A stretch of 64,000 nucleotides of DNA from Draconibacterium orientale (lineage in GTDB: Bacteria; Bacteroidota; Bacteroidia; Bacteroidales; Prolixibacteraceae), in assembly GCF_000626635.1 (NCBI RefSeq), contig NZ_CP007451.1, forward strand, positions 3,578,501 to 3,642,500, read 5' to 3'. Positions 40,890 to 49,280 of this stretch are shown here, piece by piece (the first letter of the stretch is position 1; every line of letters begins with the position of its first letter). A model generated the notes under the pieces. The model was not told where the DNA came from. It did not search any database and saw only the letters and a program-made list of their open reading frames with translations. The translations under genes and the position numbers were made by a program.

Positions 40890-41558
40890 ATGGATATTGG
40901 GAAAAATTTAAAAGAAATTACAGAAAAATTGCCTGAAAATGTACGTTTGGTAGCTGTTTCAAAAACAAAACCCAACGCGGACATTTTGGAAGCCTACAAC
41001 GCCGGACATCGTATTTTTGGCGAAAACAAAGTACAGGATTTAACCCAGAAATACGAAGAACTGCCCAAAGATATCGAGTGGCATTTTATCGGGCATCCGC
41101 AAACCAATAAGGTAAAATATATTGCTCCGTTTATTTCGCTAATTCACGGAGTCGATTCCATTAAACTTCTAAGAACCATCAATAAAGAAGCCATTAAAAA
41201 CAATCGAACCATCGATGTGCTGCTTCAGTTTCATATTGCCAAAGAGCTTACCAAGTTCGGTTTGTCGCCCGATGAGGCCGATGTTTTACTGTCGTCCGAG
41301 GCATTTAAGCAGCTCACAAACGTGCGGGTTGTAGGCGTGATGGGAATGGCTACTTACACCGATGATAATGATCAGATACGAAATGAATTTCGCGTGTTAA
41401 AAGGTATTTTTAATTCGCTGAAAAATAAATACTTTTCCGGTTCCAAATTTTTCACCGAAATTTCAATGGGCATGTCAGGCGATTATCCCATTGCCGTTGA
41501 GGAAGGAAGCACGATGATTCGTGTGGGAAGCAAAATTTTTGGAGAACGAAACTATTGA
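40890..41558 (+). CDS. YggS-family PLP-binding protein
   Basis: A 222-residue member of the YggS/PLPBP family, which binds pyridoxal phosphate in an alanine-racemase-like barrel and helps PLP homeostasis. The PLP lysine is in LVAVSKTKPN (~residue 25); HFIGHPQTNKVKYI and SMGMSGDYPIAVEEGSTMIR are typical. ATG 40890 is chosen: GGACGAGG at 40881-40888 looks like a rare Shine-Dalgarno, and the family's opening follows directly. The 290-bp gap upstream shows nothing recognisable. Confidence 0.92.
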   Translation: MDIGKNLKEITEKLPENVRLVAVSKTKPNADILEAYNAGHRIFGENKVQDLTQKYEELPKDIEWHFIGHPQTNKVKYIAPFISLIHGVDSIKLLRTINKEAIKNNRTIDVLLQFHIAKELTKFGLSPDEADVLLSSEAFKQLTNVRVVGVMGMATYTDDNDQIRNEFRVLKGIFNSLKNKYFSGSKFFTEISMGMSGDYPIAVEEGSTMIRVGSKIFGERNY

Positions 41559-41649
41559 AACAGACAGATTTATTGAAATAAAGCAGCGGGTAAAGGCACA
41601 AAATCATTTGCAAGCTTAAGCGCTGTACAGCAAACTATAAATTTTTATT

Positions 41650-42639
41650 ATGGCAAATTTAGAGACTACATACCTCGGACTAAAGCTGAAAAACCCTTTG
41701 GTTGCCGCCAGTTCAGGACTAACCAGTTCGGTTGAAAGAATTAAACAACTTGCCGATGCCGGAATTGGTGCCATTGTGCTGAAATCGATTTTCGAGGAGC
41801 AAATAAACAACGAGGTAACCCATATGTTGGCTAAAGACCAGCACAATGTTGGCTACCCCGAGGCCGAAGATTACATCAAAAATTACATGCGCGACAATAC
41901 GGTAACCAAACATCTTGAGCTGGTAAAACAAGCAAAAGAAGCGGTTGATATACCAATTATTGCCAGCGTAAACTGCGTATCATCGAAAGAGTGGACAACA
42001 TTTGCCAAAGATTTTGAAGAAGCCGGTGCCGATGCCATCGAACTGAATATTTTTTATTTACCAACCGACCGTCATGAAAAACCGGGAATGATCGAACAGC
42101 TTTACCTTGATGTTCTTGAAAAGGTAAAAAGCGAAGTCACAATTCCCGTGTCGGTGAAGTTTGGTTTGAACCACAGCAATATTATCGGTATGGCCGATAA
42201 ACTAAAAGCCAATGGCGCTGCCGGTGTGGTAATGTTTAACCGTTTTTACGAACCCGATATCAACCTGGATAAGCTGGAGTTGGTAGCCTCAGAAGTGTTT
42301 AGTTCGCCATCCGATTTGCGCCGTTCGTTGCGCTGGGTGGGCATTGTCTCATCGTCGGTTACGCATTTGGATATTGCCGCCTCAACCGGAATACACGATG
42401 GCGATGCAGTAATTAAGCAACTGCTGGCCGGTGCGCAGGTGGCCCAATTGTGCTCTACATTGTATGTAAACGGTGCGCAGGTGGTTAATGGAATGCTGGA
42501 AGACCTAACCGCTTTTATGAAGAAGTGGAACTTTAAAAAGATAGAAGATTTCAGAGGTCGTCTTTCGTATAAAAACATCCCCGACCCGATGGTTTACGAG
42601 CGCTCACAATTTATGAAGTATTTCTCGAACAGAAAATAA
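41650..42639 (+). CDS. Dihydroorotate dehydrogenase-like flavoprotein
   Basis: A 329-residue TIM-barrel protein related to class 1 dihydroorotate dehydrogenase (TYLGLKLKNPLVAASSGLTS at the N terminus; SVKFGLNHSNII; GAAGVVMFNRFYEPDI). The typical active-site Cys loop of DHODs is not obvious and pyrimidine genes are absent nearby, so it is better called a DHOD-like oxidoreductase. It ends 11 bp before the lectin/PKD gene and may share a transcript with it. Confidence 0.8.
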   Translation: MANLETTYLGLKLKNPLVAASSGLTSSVERIKQLADAGIGAIVLKSIFEEQINNEVTHMLAKDQHNVGYPEAEDYIKNYMRDNTVTKHLELVKQAKEAVDIPIIASVNCVSSKEWTTFAKDFEEAGADAIELNIFYLPTDRHEKPGMIEQLYLDVLEKVKSEVTIPVSVKFGLNHSNIIGMADKLKANGAAGVVMFNRFYEPDINLDKLELVASEVFSSPSDLRRSLRWVGIVSSSVTHLDIAASTGIHDGDAVIKQLLAGAQVAQLCSTLYVNGAQVVNGMLEDLTAFMKKWNFKKIEDFRGRLSYKNIPDPMVYERSQFMKYFSNRK

Positions 42640-42650
42640 TCACTTAAAAG

Positions 42651-44894
42651 ATGATTAATATAAAACCGGTATTTCTTGGCGTTCTTTTTTTATTTCTGGG
42701 AAGTACCGGTTTTGTTTTGGGGCAAGATGACGTACCGGTTATAGAAAATGCTCAAAACGATACCATTACTTATTGCTCCGATTCGGTATATTTAGCCGAG
42801 TATATTTCTATTGAAAACATACAGATTGATGCCGCTGATAAAGGAATGCAGGTATCGATTGTTAACTATGAACGGGGAGAAGACCGGCTGGGATTTGTAA
42901 AGGTTCCATCGTTAAAATACAATTGGAATGACACTAAGGGAACACTGGAAATAAGTGGCGTGGGTACCGATGAACAATACCGCGGAGCCATTTCAAAAGT
43001 GTATTACTATAACCTGAGTGGAACAAGAAGTATTGGTACCCGTGAATTTGCAATTGGTTTACTTGATGCCGATTATTTGCCTTATACCGGGCATTTCTAC
43101 CAATATATTGCTAAACGTGGAATAAGTTGGACAACGGCCAAAGCCGAAGCCGAAGAAATGACTTATTACGATCTTAAGGGCTATCTGGCAACGATTACCT
43201 CCAGTACCGAAAACGATTTTATTTATTCGAAAATTGATGGTGTTGGCTGGATAGGGGGAACCGACGAAGATAAAGAAGGGGATTGGTATTGGAAAACCGG
43301 ACCTGAAGAAGGAACACTTTTTTGGAGGGGCACATCCGAAGGACAGGAATTTGGATTTGCCTATTGGAATTACGGTGAACCCAATAATGTACAAAAAGAT
43401 TGGGGTGACGATGAAGATTATGCCCACATGGTTGTTGATCCGGGAGGAAGAAAAAAGTCGTGGAACGATCTTCCGGATGAAGGAGACAAATATACGCCTG
43501 ATGGCTATTATTACCCGCAGGGCTATGTAGTGGAGTTTGGCGGCATGGAAGATCTTCAGCTACAGCTGTCGGCTACCGCATATATAGAAGTACGCGAAAG
43601 CAAACGTCCGGAGCTGGATTACTCAAAAATTCAAACCCTGTTTTGTGGCACAAAGTCGGCTACTGTTGATTTGATATTTCAGGATTCAGATCCGCTGGTT
43701 GAGCTTATTCCGTTGGATGAAACGGTTACGGTTGACGATTCTTTAACCACAAAACCAAAAATTACGGTTAACGATTATGGCCAGTATTATTTTCAGTTAA
43801 ATACCATCGATGAGGCAAGCTGCCCTTATACCGATACGGTAATGTTTGAATTTCATAACCAGCCCGAAGCAAAATTCGATCTCGATTCCAGCGAATGTTA
43901 CGGATACAACCTTCAGCTTTCGTTTATTGGCGATACTGTTGAAGCGGCAGATTTTACCTGGTATTACAACGATGCCGAATTTGAATCGGGGATTGGAGTA
44001 GATCGTGTTACCATTCCATTGGGATTTGAAAATATTGATCGTTCGGTGGCCTTAAAAGTAAATGAGCAGGGATGTATCGACTCATCGCTGGCGCTGGAAG
44101 TAAAAGTAAAACCTAATATTATTGTTGATGTTGAAAACGAGGAAGGGTGTTCTCCGTTAAATGTTGAATTCTCTGCAAAGACCAGTAAACCGGCAGCGTC
44201 GTACCTGTGGGATTTTAATGATGGGAATACTTCTGCAGATGAAAGCCCAATGCATCAATTTCTTAATCCGGATGATGAGCGTAAATCGTTCGATATCAGC
44301 CTTACTGTGCTCGATGTTAACGGGTGCGAAAATACGGCCGTTTATGATAGCCTGGTAGAAGTGTATCCGGTTCCAACGGCTGGATTCGATTTCTCTCCGC
44401 AGGAAGTGTTGATTACCGCTCCTGAGGTGAAATTTACCAATACCTCTCATGCGGCTACCGTGTATTTCTGGGATTTTGGCGACAGTACGTTTTCTTACGA
44501 AACAGATCTCCAACATAGATATAATGCCATGGGCATTTATAACATGTCGCTCGAGGCCGGTAACAGTTTTGGCTGTGCCGATACTATCGTAAAACAGGTA
44601 AGTGTGGTTTTTGATAAAATAAATCCGCCTACTGCTTTTTCGCCTAACCTTAGCCACCCGGATGATGAATTTAGATTGCATGCCGAAGGTGTTTTAAACG
44701 ATGGATATCAACTGTTGATTTTTAACCGCTGGGGCGAACTTGTTTTCGAAACGGACACACAAGAGGAAGGCTGGGATGGCACAATGAGCAATGGAAACTT
44801 TGCTCCTTCAGGCGTGTACACCTGGGTGCTGAAATATAACGATTTTATGGGCGGCTCGCACAAACAAAAAGGCAATGTAGCCCTCCTGTTCTGA
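42651..44894 (+). CDS. Type IX-secreted C-type lectin / PKD protein with gliding-type (CHU_C) C terminus
   Basis: A 747-residue exported protein: signal peptide (1-24), an N-terminal beta region, a C-type lectin domain (~145-300) with the calcium/sugar motifs EPNN (in WNYGEPNN) and WND (SWNDLPD), Ig-like stretches, two PKD-like domains (SYLWDFNDGNTSADESP and VYFWDFGDSTF, ~500-650) and a C-terminal domain of about 90 residues (PTAFSPNLSHPDD ... IFNRWGELVFET ... GVYTWVLKY) of the CHU_C type used as a type-B T9SS sorting signal. The EPN triplet suggests a mannose-type ligand. It is convergent with two PorP/SprF-like genes, the usual companions of type-B substrates. Confidence 0.85.
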   Translation: MINIKPVFLGVLFLFLGSTGFVLGQDDVPVIENAQNDTITYCSDSVYLAEYISIENIQIDAADKGMQVSIVNYERGEDRLGFVKVPSLKYNWNDTKGTLEISGVGTDEQYRGAISKVYYYNLSGTRSIGTREFAIGLLDADYLPYTGHFYQYIAKRGISWTTAKAEAEEMTYYDLKGYLATITSSTENDFIYSKIDGVGWIGGTDEDKEGDWYWKTGPEEGTLFWRGTSEGQEFGFAYWNYGEPNNVQKDWGDDEDYAHMVVDPGGRKKSWNDLPDEGDKYTPDGYYYPQGYVVEFGGMEDLQLQLSATAYIEVRESKRPELDYSKIQTLFCGTKSATVDLIFQDSDPLVELIPLDETVTVDDSLTTKPKITVNDYGQYYFQLNTIDEASCPYTDTVMFEFHNQPEAKFDLDSSECYGYNLQLSFIGDTVEAADFTWYYNDAEFESGIGVDRVTIPLGFENIDRSVALKVNEQGCIDSSLALEVKVKPNIIVDVENEEGCSPLNVEFSAKTSKPAASYLWDFNDGNTSADESPMHQFLNPDDERKSFDISLTVLDVNGCENTAVYDSLVEVYPVPTAGFDFSPQEVLITAPEVKFTNTSHAATVYFWDFGDSTFSYETDLQHRYNAMGIYNMSLEAGNSFGCADTIVKQVSVVFDKINPPTAFSPNLSHPDDEFRLHAEGVLNDGYQLLIFNRWGELVFETDTQEEGWDGTMSNGNFAPSGVYTWVLKYNDFMGGSHKQKGNVALLF

Positions 44895-44927
44895 TACAAT
44901 CGATTGCACTAAAATGTGTTAAAAATA

Positions 44928-44958
44928 TTGACTTACATCATGTTTGTTAGTATCTTTC
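44928..44958 (+). promoter_or_regulatory. Promoter of the 59-residue ORF
   Basis: TTG (44928-44930), 20-base spacer, TATCTTTC (44951-44958; one mismatch to TAnnTTTG). Predicted start ~44965, about 70 bases before ATG 45036. Confidence 0.5.
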
Positions 44959-45035
44959 CTCCCCTTTAAAACGTATAAGCACATGGTTAGCCGTATGGAA
45001 AAAGGGGCTTGAGTGTATAATTTTTAAAAAGATTG

Positions 45036-45215
45036 ATGATGAAGCGGACTGACAAATTTGAACCGTACTCTGAAAACGAACACCCGGTGTTTATGGATTT
45101 TCAGACTTTTAAGAAGAAAGAGCGCAACTTACACAGTGAAGAACATTTTGTTGTGCCGTGGGAACTTAACCACGATGAGGAAAAATTTAGTGCAAAAGCT
45201 AAAGCATGGGAATAA
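45036..45215 (+). CDS. Small acidic/basic ORF of unknown function (59 aa)
   Basis: A short highly charged peptide (MMKRTDKFEPYSENEHPVF onward) without signal or membrane helix. It follows a well-spaced promoter and uses ordinary codons, so it may be a real gene; its 3' end overlaps the convergent PorP-like gene by 17 bp. Homology not recognised. A TTG lies one codon upstream. Confidence 0.4.
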   Translation: MMKRTDKFEPYSENEHPVFMDFQTFKKKERNLHSEEHFVVPWELNHDEEKFSAKAKAWE

Positions 45216-46179
45216 GAAGTTTGTTTCTGATTTTATTTTTTGCCTTAGTTCCAACAAAAAATGTAAGTGACAATTCATGTGAGCCATAACTATAATTTGA
45301 AAGTTCATACAGGGTGTAGTCGAAACTGTACCCAAACTGAAATTTTTCGCGTGCAAAGCCAATTAAAGCAATTATAGCATCTGGCCGTGTGTCGATGTTA
45401 TTTCTGAACCAACCTCCAAACAACAATGATTTTTCAATCATATAAATTCCAAGATTTAGCTGCTTAAACGATCCCTGTTGCTGGTAAAGTATATTCGGCG
45501 AAAGCGTAAAGCGCCGCGACAATAAAGCATGATGAAACTTGTGCAGTCGGGTACCGGCATGTACCGTAATTTTCATTGGCACATTCCCCTTGTTATCTCC
45601 TTCGTAAATCGACTCATCGGGTGTGGTCAAATGATGCAGGCTGGCTCCCCAAAATACCTGGCGGTGCTGACCTACCGCTCCAATTGCAAAGTCGGGGTAG
45701 GTTTTATTCCCTTCGTAAAGGTGAGCGCCGCTTGAACCTGAAACCTCGCCTGTAAGCTGATCGATTTCTGAGGGAAATATCAAGCCATTGGTGTCGAATT
45801 GTTTTCTTACAAGGCCTGCGCTTAATCCCAGTGTCATAAAACTTTCCATGCCCAATTGAAGATGGTATGAATAGCTTGCGGTTGCAGCACTTGTTGTAAT
45901 TATATTATTGGGTTCGCGATCGTGATAAGCCTGAAAGCCAATTCCGGCATTACTTTTTTTCAAAAGGTAGTCGTAAGAAAGCGAATAGGTGGTAAACGAA
46001 TTGCCTTTTTGTGGCCACTGGTTACGGTAATTAATTACCATACGGGGAAGTTCGGTAGTGCCGGCAAAAGCCGGATTTAAGTGAAGCGGATTAGCAAAAA
46101 ACTGCGAGTAACCGGGATCCTGAGCAAAAACTGCACACGGCAACACAAGCAAAGCAAGCAGAAGTTTTTTGAAGTACAT
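45199..46179 (-). CDS. PorP/SprF-family outer-membrane protein
   Basis: A 326-residue outer-membrane protein of the PorP/SprF family. Signal peptide (1-19, ending VFAQD) then PGYSQFFANPLHLNPAFAG, the family signature, and many amphipathic strands ending in a short basic tail. Family members help type-B T9SS substrates to be exported or attached to the surface. The lectin/PKD gene opposite is the likely client. An IS element now separates it from a second family member upstream. Confidence 0.88.
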   Translation of the reverse strand: MYFKKLLLALLVLPCAVFAQDPGYSQFFANPLHLNPAFAGTTELPRMVINYRNQWPQKGNSFTTYSLSYDYLLKKSNAGIGFQAYHDREPNNIITTSAATASYSYHLQLGMESFMTLGLSAGLVRKQFDTNGLIFPSEIDQLTGEVSGSSGAHLYEGNKTYPDFAIGAVGQHRQVFWGASLHHLTTPDESIYEGDNKGNVPMKITVHAGTRLHKFHHALLSRRFTLSPNILYQQQGSFKQLNLGIYMIEKSLLFGGWFRNNIDTRPDAIIALIGFAREKFQFGYSFDYTLYELSNYSYGSHELSLTFFVGTKAKNKIRNKLLIPML

Positions 46180-46256
46180 TTAGTTTATCCCCGATTAAAA
46201 TGAGGGGTGAAAATACAAAATCAAATTCACATGAGATGGATTTTGAAATATTTTAT

Positions 46257-47659
46257 CATTGTTGTCCGGGAAACCGGATCTAGTTTAAATTCATATCTCT
46301 AACTTCTTGATATTCAAGTCAGGTATTTTTATTTTTCAAAAGTAAGCCCCCTGTACTTCTGGGAATAGCGAATGTTGGTATTTGTATTTGTCTTGCTTTA
46401 TCAATATGAGCCAGCTTTTCTCAGGATTTTCCAGGAAAGCATATATGTTAATGTAGTTCATCAGTTGCTGCCTGATAATGGATACCATGTTGGAAAAAGC
46501 CCAATTTCGCTTCAGTTTGCTCTTTACCAAAGTAATCAGCAGGTTGGCAAGCATAGCAGCCCATATCTGTATCTCAATGGCGTTCTCATTGTCACCAAGA
46601 AAATATTTTAATGGGAAGTTCTGTTTTAGCTGTTTGAAAAGCAGTTCTATTTGCCAACGTTTTTTGTAAATCCAAGCTATCTTTTCGGCAGCTAGTTCAA
46701 AGTTATTGGTTATAAACTCAAATAACCGTTCGTTTTCATTATCCCAATAAGCAATTCTACGAGCCTTGTGTTCTTTCGTTTTATTTTCTCCATACAGAAG
46801 CACCACTTCTTCGTCTTTTAGGACACCAGAATCTGCGTCATCCGGTATATCAAACTCTTTTCCTGCTGTATAACGTGCATTGTCTTTCAATCGGGTTACA
46901 TACCAAATTGACTTTTCCGAAAAAATTTCATATTGCGCATAGTCAACATATCCTTTATCAAAAGTTATAATCGAGCCTGCTGGCAAAGCTTCCACTTCTT
47001 GCAAAAACATATGGTCGTGCCTTGCAGCTTCGCTATACCTAACTAAACAAGGGACGTTTTCACTGGCTTTGATAATTGTATGAGCCTTAATCCCGCCTTT
47101 CTTTTTGCCACTTTTAGGATTACGACCAACTCCTTTTAGAATGTCCTTGAACAAAGATATGGTAGATGAATCCATGATATAAAGCCGTTTCAAATCCTTA
47201 TCTGTTAACCGGCTGTCCGCTAAAAAACGAGAATGCTTTTGGTAAACGGTCATATAAATATCCTCGAACACCTTGCTACTCCGACGTTTATTAGCTTCTG
47301 AAAAAGTACTTCGCCGTACCAGATAACTTAAACCTAAATGGGACAGTTTGTGGGCATTGGCAAGTAAACCAAGAATAACCTCCCTGATGGAATGATATCC
47401 TTCAAAGACTACGAAGAGCATAACTACTAAGTGATTATAAGTAGTAAACTTCTTGACATAGTAATCACTGCCGTGTTTCTTCGCTATTTTTCTAATCTCA
47501 CTCTTGTCAATGAACGTTAACAGCTGATTAAATATAGGCTGTCCGCTAAAAATTGTATTTTTACCCATGTCTAACTTTTTGGTGTGGTAACTCAAAAGTA
47601 GACATACCGGGTGGTTCTTTAAAATGTACTGCCCGGTAAATTTTTACCGGACACTAATG
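46257..47659 (-). mobile_element. IS4-family insertion sequence, apparently complete (1403 bp)
   Basis: The ends are CATTGTTGTCCGGGAAA (left, from 46257) and, read inward from 47659, CATTAGTGTCCGGTAAA: imperfect terminal inverted repeats with three mismatches in 17. They are flanked by a perfect 9-bp direct repeat ATATTTTAT at 46248-46256 and 47660-47668, the expected target duplication. One intact transposase fills the element. Ends were placed by eye. Confidence 0.85.
46336..47595 (-). CDS. IS4-family DDE transposase
   Basis: A 419-residue transposase. An N-terminal DUF4372-like domain (~15-85) precedes the DDE core: Asp in IMDSSTISLFKD (~145), Asp in IITFDKGYVDYA (~218) and Glu in KKRWQIELLFKQLKQNF (~320; the IS4 YREK-like motif). 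No frameshift or stop, so it may be active. It cuts and pastes the 1403-bp element around it. Confidence 0.92.
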   Translation of the reverse strand: MSYHTKKLDMGKNTIFSGQPIFNQLLTFIDKSEIRKIAKKHGSDYYVKKFTTYNHLVVMLFVVFEGYHSIREVILGLLANAHKLSHLGLSYLVRRSTFSEANKRRSSKVFEDIYMTVYQKHSRFLADSRLTDKDLKRLYIMDSSTISLFKDILKGVGRNPKSGKKKGGIKAHTIIKASENVPCLVRYSEAARHDHMFLQEVEALPAGSIITFDKGYVDYAQYEIFSEKSIWYVTRLKDNARYTAGKEFDIPDDADSGVLKDEEVVLLYGENKTKEHKARRIAYWDNENERLFEFITNNFELAAEKIAWIYKKRWQIELLFKQLKQNFPLKYFLGDNENAIEIQIWAAMLANLLITLVKSKLKRNWAFSNMVSIIRQQLMNYINIYAFLENPEKSWLILIKQDKYKYQHSLFPEVQGAYF

Positions 47660-47692
47660 ATATTTTATGTGAAAGAGTTGCGATGTTGTGCT

Positions 47693-48664
47693 TTAGTTTT
47701 TTGCAGGCGCCCACGGATTATATTTTGAGTGACTAAATGGCGGAACAATAATAGTTAGCGATAACTCGCACATCCAGGCATTATAATCCGAAATGCCCGG
47801 TATGGCCATTCCTGCATTCAGGTTAAAGCGCACAAAATTATGCCGGTAACCAATTGTCCCTCCAAGGGTGGTAATGTGGTTGGTAAAGTTGTTATGAACG
47901 AAAACACCCCATGTTTTATCAGTGTATTCCGCCAATAAGCGCAAGCGGGCAATGGTAGCTTCTTCGTGGTAGAAAACAACCAATTCAGGCGACAATTCAA
48001 AAGGCCTGGAGTAAAGGTCGCGCACTCGGTTGTCCATCTTTTTCGAAATATACAGGGTATAGCCCAATATTGTTGTTGGTTCTATCAAACTAATCGCAAC
48101 ATTTCGGGTATGCACTACGGTTGACGTTACCCCAATTTGTAAGGCGTTGTTCGTCCAAAGAAATGCAAACTTTGGTTTAAAGATATAATAGCGAAAAAAA
48201 GATTCTCCCTGCTGAATAGGTGGAATATTCTCGTGGGGGATTGAATTGTTGAGCGATGCAACTGCCCAGTGTTTGGTTGCAGCAAGCACATCCGTTCCGG
48301 CACTCAAAAGTATTTTGCTGTTGTTTATTTTAATGGGGAAGCCCGAATAGTAAAAGCCAACCGATGTGGTGGTAATGTTTTGTTTGCTAAGCATTCCCTG
48401 GCTGAAATTCAGGGCCACGCCTCCTTTTAAACGGTTGGAGTACGCATCCCACGAAGCATAAAAGAGGTTGTAGGTTTGTTCCTTGTTTAGATAGGAATAC
48501 TGGTTGCCGGTGTGATACGAACTGTTCTTGTTTAATCCGGCCAGCGCAGGATTTATTTCAATCGGGTTATTAGAAGGCAGAAGGTAGGTTTCGTTTTGCG
48601 CATGGCCTGTCCAGCCTGAAAATAACAGGATGCAAAAGACTAATATTTTGGGTGAAATGCGCAA
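47693..48664 (-). CDS. PorP/SprF-family outer-membrane protein (second copy)
   Basis: A 323-residue protein with signal peptide (1-22, ending GHAQN) and the start of the family signature in YLLPSNNPIEINPALAGLN, followed by a beta-barrel-like sequence. More divergent than the copy at 45199-46179. It lies 13 bp after the HEAT-like gene and was probably followed directly by the other PorP-like gene before the IS element inserted 24 bp past its stop. Confidence 0.8.
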   Translation of the reverse strand: MRISPKILVFCILLFSGWTGHAQNETYLLPSNNPIEINPALAGLNKNSSYHTGNQYSYLNKEQTYNLFYASWDAYSNRLKGGVALNFSQGMLSKQNITTTSVGFYYSGFPIKINNSKILLSAGTDVLAATKHWAVASLNNSIPHENIPPIQQGESFFRYYIFKPKFAFLWTNNALQIGVTSTVVHTRNVAISLIEPTTILGYTLYISKKMDNRVRDLYSRPFELSPELVVFYHEEATIARLRLLAEYTDKTWGVFVHNNFTNHITTLGGTIGYRHNFVRFNLNAGMAIPGISDYNAWMCELSLTIIVPPFSHSKYNPWAPAKN

Positions 48665-48676
48665 GGTCGTTTAAGG

Positions 48677-49183
48677 TCAGGTGGATAATTTTAATAACTC
48701 TTCCAACATGTAGGCCCGCCGTTCGTCAGCAACTTTTAAGGCGCGGGCGATTTTTAATTTTATTGGTTTCATCACTTCTGCCGAAGGAAAATGTTCCATA
48801 TTATCGATTACCGTAAAAGCCTCAAAAGCGGTTTCCCAGTTGTCGTTGATTACTAAATCGACAAACACTTCAATGTCATCCGAAAAATCGAGCCCGTTTT
48901 GCCAGCAACTGGTAGCAATATTTTTACGAATCGGTTTAAAATGTTCTTCTTGCAGGGCATTGATAAATACCGGAATGGTTTCTTTATCCTTTACGGTTCC
49001 CAGCAATTTCTGAATTTGCTTTTCAACTTCCGTTTCGCAGCCGGCCACCATTAATTCAAATAAAATGGGCAGATAATCTTTATTGCCACTTTCTTTTAGT
49101 TTGTTAAGTGCAGTCAGTACCTGGTCTTTATCGGCCGAAAAAAGCTGAGTTTTTATCGCCTGGTTAATTTTTGTCTTGTTCAT
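48677..49183 (-). CDS. HEAT-repeat-like protein
   Basis: A 168-residue all-helical cytoplasmic protein with repeating helix pairs (VLTALNKLKESGNKDYLPIL; KDKETIPVFINALQEEHFKP; VDLVINDNWETAFEAFTVID), resembling short HEAT-repeat adaptors. It could serve as a binding scaffold. First gene of the strand leading into the PorP/SprF-like genes (13-bp gap). Partner unknown. Confidence 0.6.
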   Translation of the reverse strand: MNKTKINQAIKTQLFSADKDQVLTALNKLKESGNKDYLPILFELMVAGCETEVEKQIQKLLGTVKDKETIPVFINALQEEHFKPIRKNIATSCWQNGLDFSDDIEVFVDLVINDNWETAFEAFTVIDNMEHFPSAEVMKPIKLKIARALKVADERRAYMLEELLKLST

Positions 49184-49264
49184 ATTAAATCCTTCAGAGC
49201 ATGCAAATTTAAGGTATTAAATACGCCAAAACAAAGCAGTAGTGCAAATGTTTTGCATATTAGT

Positions 49265-49272
49265 TACCTTTG
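49265..49272 (+). promoter_or_regulatory. -7 element immediately before the MATE gene
   Basis: TACCTTTG matches TAnnTTTG exactly and ends only 8 bases before the ATG at 49281, so the mRNA would be leaderless or nearly so. No TTTG at the ideal -33 distance. Confidence 0.45.
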
Positions 49273-49280
49273 TCCCCCTC

